16,341 nucleotides of DNA from NCBI GenBank assembly GCA_903920975.1, contig CAIXNZ010000040.1, forward strand, positions 1 to 16,341, written 5' to 3'. How positions within the stretch are numbered: position 1 is the first letter of the stretch; each line of letters begins with the position of its first letter. The notes beneath the pieces were generated by a model, which was not told the origin of the DNA, did no database searches, and saw nothing but the letters and a program-made list of their open reading frames with translations. The translations under genes and the position numbers were made by a program. Shown here one piece after another: positions 7,826 through 13,670 of this stretch. Source of the stretch: Candidatus Falkowiibacteriota bacterium (GTDB taxonomy: Bacteria; Patescibacteriota; Patescibacteriia; CAIXNZ01).

Positions 7826-8425
7826 TTAGAAGTTAAGGTTCAAAGTCGCCTTATAGACATTGGAGTCCTCGGGCAACTTGCCGTAGGGCTCAAAAGCGTA
7901 GTAATAGTTCAGCTTCAAGCTCAACTTATCATTGAATGGAATAGTCAGACTCGGTCCAATTTGGTAGGACCTTGAGCCTTCATCTTCCTTGCTTAGGTAA
8001 TGGTAGTTACGGCTATCCAAACCGACTCGCATAAATTCGATTGGATATGATAGCGAGCCATAGATGAACAGCACATCAAGACCAGCATAGTAGTAGAAGC
8101 TGTCAACCAGCATCCACTTACCGGACTTGGAAACCGAATCAACGCCCGCAAACCAACCGCGATCTTGCTCCTCGGCTTCAAAACCATAGCCAACAAACCC
8201 ATCAACACTGAATTTATCGCTGAACTTATATCCCAAGCCCAACGAAGTATAGGGCGCATAACTTTTCATCAAGTTGATAAAGCACATGTTGCCCAGCAGG
8301 CTGAAATTATTTTCCAGACCCCTGCTGACATTAAGCGAGACTCCCATTTGCGGTTTGTCTTCAACCGCCTGAGCTTGTAATGAAACCAGTATGGCGATTG
8401 CCAAAAGCACAATTACCTTTTTCAT
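7826..8425 (-). CDS. Exported beta-barrel-like protein (outer-membrane-type)
   Basis: A 199-residue protein with a clear signal peptide: MKK, a hydrophobic core to about residue 16, and a likely cut after QAQA at residue 20. The mature part alternates short polar turns with aromatic-rich amphipathic strands, for example YTSLGLGYKF, FSVDGFVGYGF, YQIGPSLTIPF and LSLKLNYYYAF. It ends in KATLNLNF, whose terminal phenylalanine resembles the C-terminal signal that outer-membrane barrels present to the BAM complex. No catalytic motif is visible. It follows the 440-residue membrane protein gene after 70 bases without a terminator, so the two probably form one operon. The barrel assignment rests on strand pattern only. 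It would be unexpected in a CPR bacterium, which is thought to lack a classical outer membrane. Confidence 0.7.
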   Translation of the reverse strand: MKKVIVLLAIAILVSLQAQAVEDKPQMGVSLNVSRGLENNFSLLGNMCFINLMKSYAPYTSLGLGYKFSDKFSVDGFVGYGFEAEEQDRGWFAGVDSVSKSGKWMLVDSFYYYAGLDVLFIYGSLSYPIEFMRVGLDSRNYHYLSKEDEGSRSYQIGPSLTIPFNDKLSLKLNYYYAFEPYGKLPEDSNVYKATLNLNF

Positions 8426-8431
8426 CTTCGT

Positions 8432-8439
8432 TCTCCTTT
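8432..8439 (-). promoter_or_regulatory. Shine-Dalgarno site of the beta-barrel gene
   Basis: AAAGGAGA on the minus strand with 7 bases between GGAG and ATG. It follows directly after the hairpin at 8440-8462. Confidence 0.8.
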
Positions 8440-8462
8440 GCCAGGAGAACCAAACTCCTGGC
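8440..8462 (-). other. Intercistronic hairpin next to the ribosome binding site
   Basis: A perfect 8-base stem GCCAGGAG/CTCCTGGC (8440-8447 and 8455-8462) with a 7-base loop sits between the 440-residue gene and the Shine-Dalgarno site of the next gene. No U-tract follows, so it is unlikely to be a terminator. Either strand of the stem contains AGGAG or CTCCT, so alternative pairing of CTCCT with the true Shine-Dalgarno site is possible. It could stabilise the downstream message or set its translation level. Confidence 0.55.
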
Positions 8463-8495
8463 TGTTAAACGGTTAGAGTTAGAAACCCTTGCCGC

Positions 8496-9818
8496 TCAAA
8501 CAGCCAAGCTAATAGGAATATGCAAAATTTTGTCAGGAAGTTTTTTGATTTTCAGAGTCGAGCCCTTGGGTTTAATAAATTCCCAAAGCCCCAGAGAATA
8601 TATTTCAAGATTTCGTGATATCACAGCTGGCAATTCAAACCAGTGATTGTCGTGATCGCTTGGAAAATTATTAACTGGCCCATCTCGCACATTGCAGTCA
8701 TGGCTAGAGATCATTTCAATTCTGGACTGTCCACCATAAAAGTGGTCATTCATTTTACTAGAACTCTTGGCGGCTAAAATAATCACTGGCTGTAATAGTA
8801 CTCCAAGAAGCAGTGACAGATAGGCAACAGCCAGTGATTTTTTCACCAATCGCGGTGAAATCTCCAGCTCGCGTAATTCCCGTAGAGCTCTATTAAACTC
8901 TTTTATAGGCAACCGAGCCTGGGCATGCAAACGCTGGTCTTCAACTTCTGTAAGTTGATAAGCCAGTGCCTTGCCTTGCAAGTATCTGGCCTTCAGGCGC
9001 AGGTAGCGAATGTGTTCTGCTGTATCCTCATAATGCGGGTAAGCAAAGCAATACTTTGGCCATAGCACTAATCGCGTTATAAGTCTGATAGGACAAAGCA
9101 AAATTTCCTCTTTAAGAGACAAAAATCCCGGAAATGGTTCTTGCGAATTAACAAAACGCCCAAGTTCATGATGATGAAATTGAAAGCGCCTCATTGACTT
9201 ATCGCGTTCAGCAAATCGTAACATATACATGAAGAGCCAAAAAAGCATGAATTTCAAATATACAATTGACAACCATTTTGCCGCTGCAATGAACAGAATT
9301 TTAGAATCAGGGGCATCTTTGGTTGAAACTGCCATACCGTTTCTGAGGTCAGCACGATCACGCACAGTAGTAATGAACTTATTATTTTCTTCATTTTCTA
9401 GGGTATTTTTTCTTGCAAATATCCCCTGACGATCGCGAAGCATTACCAATTCTTGAAGCGGACCGAAATGACAAGTAACATAGATATGATATTTATCCTC
9501 AATATCCATCAAGTCATTGTAGTCTCGGAAATAATCTTTAATTGTATAATTATCTCCTATTGCTTTTGCCCGCTTTAAGATTGCCTCGCTTTCTGCTTTG
9601 GCCTTTTGCTGACGATTTTTCCAGTCTTCAAATTTAGGACCGGAATATTCGGGCGGACGGTCATAGCTACTAAGTGTGCTGTTGTAGCTAACACCGGCAG
9701 GATCTTCGCGAAGAAAAATAAAAATATTCAATCCACCAAGCCAAATAAACAGGACTAATCCGGAAAAGATTTTCAAAATTAATCCGTAATTTTCAAACCA
9801 TTCTTTTCTATCTTTCAT
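8496..9818 (-). CDS. Membrane protein of unknown function
   Basis: I do not recognise this 440-residue protein. It has a transmembrane helix at about residues 13-36, a soluble, charged, probably helical segment (60-170) with FEDWKNRQQKAKAESEAI, a second hydrophobic segment near 180-200, a weaker one near 240-260, a charged, arginine-rich helical region (270-330) and another clear helix near 330-352. The C-terminal 90 residues carry HDCNVRDGP and HDNHWFELP. No enzyme motif is evident. ATG at 9818 is supported by GGAGG 5 bases upstream. A consensus promoter lies about 60 bases upstream, and the beta-barrel gene follows in the same unit, so a membrane partner role for the exported protein is a reasonable guess only. 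Confidence 0.75.
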   Translation of the reverse strand: MKDRKEWFENYGLILKIFSGLVLFIWLGGLNIFIFLREDPAGVSYNSTLSSYDRPPEYSGPKFEDWKNRQQKAKAESEAILKRAKAIGDNYTIKDYFRDYNDLMDIEDKYHIYVTCHFGPLQELVMLRDRQGIFARKNTLENEENNKFITTVRDRADLRNGMAVSTKDAPDSKILFIAAAKWLSIVYLKFMLFWLFMYMLRFAERDKSMRRFQFHHHELGRFVNSQEPFPGFLSLKEEILLCPIRLITRLVLWPKYCFAYPHYEDTAEHIRYLRLKARYLQGKALAYQLTEVEDQRLHAQARLPIKEFNRALRELRELEISPRLVKKSLAVAYLSLLLGVLLQPVIILAAKSSSKMNDHFYGGQSRIEMISSHDCNVRDGPVNNFPSDHDNHWFELPAVISRNLEIYSLGLWEFIKPKGSTLKIKKLPDKILHIPISLAV

Positions 9819-9823
9819 TTTTT

Positions 9824-9828
9824 CCTCC
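9824..9828 (-). promoter_or_regulatory. Shine-Dalgarno site of the 440-residue membrane protein gene
   Basis: GGAGG on the minus strand, 5 bases before the ATG at 9818; it fixes this start. Confidence 0.8.
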
Positions 9829-9878
9829 GTTTTATTTAAGGTTAAATTTAATACCCTATTGTCAAAGTTCGATTCTTT

Positions 9879-9907
9879 ATTGTAGCAAAAAATAAGGATT
9901 TTGTCAA
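9879..9907 (-). promoter_or_regulatory. Sigma-70-type promoter of the membrane protein/beta-barrel unit
   Basis: Minus strand: TTGACA (9902-9907), 17 bases, TACAAT (9879-9884) preceded by TGC (extended -10). The -35 box overlaps the end of the terminator U-tract of the upstream RNA. The expected start near 9872 gives a leader of about 54 bases. Confidence 0.88.
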
Positions 9908-9938
9908 TAAAAGAGCCGGAGTCATTGGAACTCCGGCT
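9905..9938 (-). terminator. Terminator of the candidate structured RNA
   Basis: A perfect 9-base stem AGCCGGAGT/ACTCCGGCT (9914-9922 and 9930-9938) with a 7-base loop; on the minus strand it is followed by CTTTTATTG. The U-tract is short but follows a strong stem. Confidence 0.75.
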
Positions 9939-10142
9939 GGCAGTTTGTTTGAGGTCACATATTTGTTTTCCTCAAAGGCTTTGACCCCATATTGGGGCAC
10001 TTCGTCGCTACTTTGCCAGTCGCTTAACCTACTTTGGTCAAGAGATCTAGTCTCGAGGCCAAAAAACTGCCAAAAAATTACCCGATTTCAATCTTCCTCC
10101 TTTTTCGGCCAGTGGCACTAGCTTTCGCAACGTTTTAAATAT
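9905..10142 (-). ncRNA. Candidate structured non-coding RNA of about 235 bases
   Basis: This fills the only gene-free stretch above 300 bases (9819-10173). It has its own promoter and an intrinsic terminator, and the next gene has a separate promoter after that terminator, so it looks like an independent transcript rather than only a 5' leader. Predicted structure on the minus strand, read by eye: a 5' hairpin 10108-10113/10117-10122; a closing helix GGCAGTTT (10064-10071) with AAACTGCC (9939-9946), stacked directly on the terminator stem; and inside it three hairpins at 10034-10062, 9985-9997 and 9948-9976. The unpaired core contains CAAAGTAG twice. It does not match tmRNA, RNase P, SRP, 6S or T-box motifs that I can recall. 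A Shine-Dalgarno-like AAGGAGG at 10096-10102 followed by TTG could start a 14-codon peptide. Confidence 0.6.
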
Positions 10143-10148
10143 GATGAC

Positions 10149-10177
10149 ATCTTAGCACTTTTATTAATTTTTGTCAA
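10149..10177 (-). promoter_or_regulatory. Sigma-70-type promoter of the candidate RNA
   Basis: Minus strand: TTGACA (10172-10177), 17 bases, TAAGAT (10149-10154). The -35 box overlaps the TGA stop of the upstream gene. The expected start is near 10142. Confidence 0.82.
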
Positions 10178-11121
10178 GATAGAGTTGTTATCGGCCTTGA
10201 CTGCAATATATAAAATTTATTCTGGATAAATCCCCATTCGATATCGCATGGAAAACCATAGTGTTTTTCAATGTTCAAGCAAATTTTTGCCAACTCAGAG
10301 ATCTGTCCGGCATTTAATTTTTGTTTGCCACGTTCGTTTTTTTCAATTTCAACCCAATGATTACCACCGCTAGGATCTTTTACAATTTTTTTCTCTTGTT
10401 CTGCAATATTTATATCAATAATCGTATAGTCGTCTTTATGAATCACATATAAGTCAGGTGTTATTTGACCTGAGACAATGGCTTCTCCTAAACCATAACC
10501 GGCTTCAATAATCATTTGATTTTTATCTTTTGTCACCGGGTGAACCGTAAAACAAATTCCTGAAACTTCGGATTGAATCATAGCCTGGATCACAACCGCC
10601 ACTGACACTTTTGTTTGACGCATGCCTTTTTCCATGCGATAAACAATGGCTCGTGGCGTAAATAATGAAGCCCAGCACTTTTTCACATTGCCAAGCAAAT
10701 GATTTTCGTCAGTGTTTAAATAACTTTCTAATTCCCCTGCCCATGATGCGGTTGAAGAATCTTCGGCTGTCGCTGAAGAACGTACGGCAACTAAATCCAT
10801 ATTTAATTTTTTAAATTCGTTTAAAATTTCTATCTCTAAGTCCTTAGGAAATTTAGCGTCATAAATTAAATCAAAAATTGTCTTTGAAGCATGATCTACT
10901 GAATCCACATTTTCATAATCAACCTTATTCAATTGTGCCTCAACTTCTTGCGTTAAATCGGTTTCAGCCAAAAATTGATCAAAAGCCTTGGCAGTAATGA
11001 CAAAGCCCGGTGGAACCGAAATACCAAAACATGTCATCGCGCCCAGAGAAGCGCCCTTGCCGCCAGCCAGATGCGTATCATCCTTATTTAACTCTGAAAA
11101 ATTTTTAATATATTCAGACAT
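10174..11121 (-). CDS. Stand-alone PEP synthase/pyruvate phosphate dikinase N-terminal domain
   Basis: Homologous to the ATP-grasp, pyruvate/PEP-binding N-terminal domain of phosphoenolpyruvate synthase and pyruvate phosphate dikinase. Visible motifs are LAGGKGASLGAM near residue 20, VPPGFVIT, the ATP-binding AVRSSATAEDSSTASWAGE around 115-135, and SGICFTVHPVT with EAGYGLGEAIVSGQ around 185-215. The frame ends at ILQSRPITTLS, the natural end of this domain. The phosphohistidine swivel domain and the C-terminal PEP/pyruvate barrel are absent and do not follow downstream. Alone it could phosphorylate a partner's histidine or another acceptor, as in split or rifampin-phosphotransferase-like systems, or be a remnant. 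I prefer ATG at 11121 (weak GGAAG before it); an in-frame TTG at 11130 would add three residues. The stop overlaps the next promoter. Confidence 0.9.
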   Translation of the reverse strand: MSEYIKNFSELNKDDTHLAGGKGASLGAMTCFGISVPPGFVITAKAFDQFLAETDLTQEVEAQLNKVDYENVDSVDHASKTIFDLIYDAKFPKDLEIEILNEFKKLNMDLVAVRSSATAEDSSTASWAGELESYLNTDENHLLGNVKKCWASLFTPRAIVYRMEKGMRQTKVSVAVVIQAMIQSEVSGICFTVHPVTKDKNQMIIEAGYGLGEAIVSGQITPDLYVIHKDDYTIIDINIAEQEKKIVKDPSGGNHWVEIEKNERGKQKLNAGQISELAKICLNIEKHYGFPCDIEWGFIQNKFYILQSRPITTLS

Positions 11122-11141
11122 AACTTCCAACGACTTATTAA

Positions 11142-11170
11142 CAATTTAAAACCCGCTAAGAAGCGGGTTT
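11142..11170 (-). terminator. Terminator after the small coiled-coil gene
   Basis: A 9-base perfect stem AAACCCGCT/AGCGGGTTT (11149-11157 and 11162-11170) with a 4-base loop, followed on the minus strand by TAAATTG. It lies 11 bases after the stop of the 98-residue gene. Confidence 0.82.
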
Positions 11171-11181
11171 GAAATAATATA

Positions 11182-11478
11182 TTAATTATTTTTTTTCTTT
11201 TTCCCCTTTTCTTCTTTTCTCTCTTTGGCAAATTCCACTAAGCTAGAAACGCTCTCTACTAGTAATTTGACATAGCTGGAAGTATGTTCTAGCTTTTCCT
11301 TGAAAGCCAACAAAACTGTTTCCACTAATTCAATTTTTTTGCGGACATCAGAGGCCAATTTTTTAAATTCCCGCAAAATCATGACTACATAATAAATGCC
11401 CCAGCAAACAAAAATCGTAAACCATAAACCGCAAAAAGATATCACGATGTATAAAATGTCACTTGAAGTATTGAGCAT
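11182..11478 (-). CDS. Small single-span membrane protein with coiled-coil tail
   Basis: I do not recognise a named family. The 98 residues begin with a transmembrane helix at about 8-35 (ILYIVISFCGLWFTIFVCW is its core). An amphipathic helical region with heptad-like spacing (about 36-85, REFKKLASDVRKKIELVE) follows, then a strongly basic tail EEKGKKKKNN. This layout fits a small membrane-tethered scaffold or nucleic-acid- or wall-contacting protein, but no function can be assigned. No Shine-Dalgarno site is present. A strong terminator closes the gene. It resembles small hypothetical proteins common in CPR genomes. Confidence 0.75.
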   Translation of the reverse strand: MLNTSSDILYIVISFCGLWFTIFVCWGIYYVVMILREFKKLASDVRKKIELVETVLLAFKEKLEHTSSYVKLLVESVSSLVEFAKERKEEKGKKKKNN

Positions 11479-11504
11479 AAAATTATTTTAATTCTTCTGA
11501 TATT

Positions 11505-11510
11505 AGTATA
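11505..11510 (-). promoter_or_regulatory. Possible extended -10 promoter of the 98-residue gene
   Basis: TATACT on the minus strand preceded by TGA, directly after the U-tract of the upstream terminator. No convincing -35 box lies 17 bases upstream, so it would depend on the extended -10. Confidence 0.4.
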
Positions 11511-11520
11511 TCACAAATAA

Positions 11521-11555
11521 TGAAAAAACTCCCCATATTGCTATGGAGAGTTTTT
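11521..11555 (-). terminator. Terminator after the 670-residue surface protein gene
   Basis: Minus-strand stem AAAAACTC (11548-11555) with GAGTTTTT (11524-11531), one mismatch, then CCAT/ATGG and a 6-base loop, ending in a run of T. The stem starts 14 bases after the gene's stop. Confidence 0.88.
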
Positions 11556-11569
11556 CCGTATCATATTTA

Positions 11570-13582
11570 TTATTTATTTATGATGGTATATGGGGTTAAT
11601 GTTTCAAATGGTACATTCCAAATCGTCAGACCTCTATATTTTTGCCATAACTCTCTCAAAGTCTTGATATGCCATATTTTCATATCATTCTTAACTTCAA
11701 ATATTTTATAGTCAGGTGTTCTAATAAGTGAGCCGACTGCCCAAACTTTAACGCCTAAGACCTGACCGCCATTTTCAGAACCCTGGTTTAGAGATTCGGA
11801 ATTAGCAGGAGTAGCAGAACAAGATTGAGTTATCGCAGCTACCTGCTCATCAGTTATTTGGCAATTATATGGGACTAGGCTCAAAATATTTCTGGTTTGT
11901 GTGCCATCATTGCAGCTTGACCAATCACCATAATTTACTGATTCGCACCAAGTTGCACTGCCACCGTTTCCGCCAGTAAAGCCCTCGCCGCCCTTTGGAG
12001 GATTATTTACCGAGAAGGAATTTCCGCTCAAAGTTTTGGCGCCGATTTCATTACGCTCGTTAGTCAGCATAATAGAAATATTGGCTGGATCGACATTATA
12101 AATTGGCAAACTATTTAAATCATAAGAAAATTCATCCATACCTGTTCTACTCATCAAACCTTTTGTAAGAATGCCTCCGCTTATTGATAAGTATGCTTTA
12201 TAATCAATGCCGATTACGTGTGAAAATTTAGCTACTATCTTTAAAGCGTCGCCATGTTGCACAACCGCTGTTGAATTATAGCTTAAACCATTATCTTTTG
12301 AATAAGTTACATTTGTTTCTGGATTACAATTGCCTCTTTCAGCATCTGTTACGGCTGGATTTAATTGATGTTGCCCAACCAATTGAGATGTCATTACCAT
12401 GTCAGGGACGGCAATATCGCCATTGCCATCCAAATCTGCACTTAGATCAGCAGGCACGGCCCGAGTTAACATGGCTATTACTGAATTAAGATCATCAACA
12501 GTGATTTTGTCATCGCCAGTCACATCGCCCAAGGTGCAAATCGTGCTTGGATTAACAGTTATTGAGACAACGGCCGGATCGCTCCAGTCACCATTATTAT
12601 CCTGAACACTAAATGTGAAACTGTCAGAGCCGACATAATTAAGTCTCGGAAGATAGATTACCGTTGCTGTTGCATTGCTGTCTGGAAACATGAAATCAAC
12701 CAAAGTTCCGTGTGCGGGTTGCGTAACAATTTTAATATCATTAATATTTAATGGCCAAATAGGATAACCGCGTTTTGTTTTCGCTTGATCCGGGTCAGAA
12801 CCTTTTAAAATAATCCTAACTCCAGTATTTTCTTTTACATTTACAGATTGTGGAGCTGCAATTGGCTTATCATTCACTTCTTTTGGCGCGACAATAACTG
12901 TCCTAGAAACAGTAGAGGTGTGAGCGGCCGAGTCAGTAACATAATAATCAACTGTATAGGTGCCGGCTACATGCGTCCAAACATTATTTTCTGTAATAAT
13001 TTTTGAAGTAATATCTCCGTCTTTGTCATCACTAGCAGTTGCGCCCGCGTCAGTATAAGTGTCATCGACTGTTAAATTAACTGGATTAGAACCCAAGATG
13101 GTAATTACTGGCGGTAAATCTTGAATAATTATCTCAACTAATTTCTCGACTTCTGGCACTACTTCAGGAGTGTTTTCTGGCTGATTATTAATATCGGTAT
13201 CTTGATTTGTATCAGGATTATCGGAAGGAGTGTCATTGTTATCAGATGCTGGCTGATCTATATTGCTGTCAGAATTATCAGCTGGCGGAGTAGTTGTGTC
13301 GTTTGATTCGTCAGTCACCTCAGTATCGCTATCTGAGTTTGAATCGCTATTTGCGTCACTATCAGGTGCAATAACGCTTCCAGAATCAGTATCAGTGGCG
13401 CTTATATCAGAGCCAGTGCTGGAATCAGAAGCTGAAGTAGAACTGGTATTGCCAATCGTATCTTCAGCCAGGGCTGTGTAAACTAAGCAAAAATTGGTAA
13501 TAAAAATGGCCGCAATAAAAATATAAGCGACCTTCATTAATGAAGCCTTGTTTATAAGGCTAAAATACATGGATTTTTTCAT
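11570..13582 (-). CDS. Modular secreted surface protein (Ig-like, dockerin-like, cysteine module)
   Basis: A 670-residue exported protein. Modules in order: signal peptide ending near ALA (38); a Ser/Asp/Asn/Thr-rich linker (42-150); a DUF5011-like Ig domain (155-233) with DDKDGDITS and AGTYTVDYYVTD; a cadherin- or Big-like domain (238-345) with NYVGSDSFTFSVQD; and a dockerin-like pair of calcium loops at 352-402 (GDVTGDDKITVDDL and ADLDGNGDIAVPDM). An Ig-like or cohesin-like fold follows (420-525), then a thrombospondin-1-like cysteine module (545-588, WCES and YGDWSSCNDGTQTR), and a C-terminal module (608-667) with GSLIRTPDYKIFEV and IWHIKTLREL, of a type I recall from CPR surface proteins. 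Two starts are possible: ATG 13582, or ATG at residue 16 (13537), which alone still gives a good signal peptide. It has its own promoter and terminator. Adhesion or a surface-complex role is inference. Confidence 0.85.
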   Translation of the reverse strand: MKKSMYFSLINKASLMKVAYIFIAAIFITNFCLVYTALAEDTIGNTSSTSASDSSTGSDISATDTDSGSVIAPDSDANSDSNSDSDTEVTDESNDTTTPPADNSDSNIDQPASDNNDTPSDNPDTNQDTDINNQPENTPEVVPEVEKLVEIIIQDLPPVITILGSNPVNLTVDDTYTDAGATASDDKDGDITSKIITENNVWTHVAGTYTVDYYVTDSAAHTSTVSRTVIVAPKEVNDKPIAAPQSVNVKENTGVRIILKGSDPDQAKTKRGYPIWPLNINDIKIVTQPAHGTLVDFMFPDSNATATVIYLPRLNYVGSDSFTFSVQDNNGDWSDPAVVSITVNPSTICTLGDVTGDDKITVDDLNSVIAMLTRAVPADLSADLDGNGDIAVPDMVMTSQLVGQHQLNPAVTDAERGNCNPETNVTYSKDNGLSYNSTAVVQHGDALKIVAKFSHVIGIDYKAYLSISGGILTKGLMSRTGMDEFSYDLNSLPIYNVDPANISIMLTNERNEIGAKTLSGNSFSVNNPPKGGEGFTGGNGGSATWCESVNYGDWSSCNDGTQTRNILSLVPYNCQITDEQVAAITQSCSATPANSESLNQGSENGGQVLGVKVWAVGSLIRTPDYKIFEVKNDMKIWHIKTLRELWQKYRGLTIWNVPFETLTPYTIINK

Positions 13583-13627
13583 AATAGATAAATTTAGTTT
13601 TTTAAAAAAGTTAGAATTTAATCTATT

Positions 13628-13656
13628 ATCTTACACCATTTTTATAATTTTGTCAA
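13628..13656 (-). promoter_or_regulatory. Sigma-70-type promoter of the 670-residue surface protein gene
   Basis: Minus strand: TTGACA (13651-13656), 17 bases, TAAGAT (13628-13633). The expected start near 13621 gives a leader of about 39 bases to the first ATG. Confidence 0.82.
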
Positions 13657-13670
13657 GTAGCGCAAGAAAA

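Noticed and set aside
7993..8259. Minus-strand frame of 88 codons within the beta-barrel gene
   Set aside because: The overlapping frame has the signal peptide, Shine-Dalgarno site and strand pattern; this one has no start signal of its own.
8496..8498. Possible recoding of TGA as glycine, as in some CPR phyla
   Set aside because: TGA stops here and at 10174 occur at natural protein ends and no in-frame TGA interrupts a recognised domain.
9860..9865. Second TTGACA just downstream of the promoter at 9879-9907
   Set aside because: The sequence 17 bases further, ACCTTA, is a poor -10 box and it falls close to the ribosome binding site.
10110..10116. GCCACTG on the minus strand, resembling a conserved segment of cobalamin riboswitches
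   Set aside because: The B12 box and the other conserved cobalamin elements are absent, and a separate promoter follows the terminator, so the match is probably chance.
13263..13481. Plus-strand frame of 72 codons rich in Ser/Glu/Val
   Set aside because: It is the reverse complement of the Ser/Asp-rich linker of the surface protein, where biased codons keep the opposite frame open.
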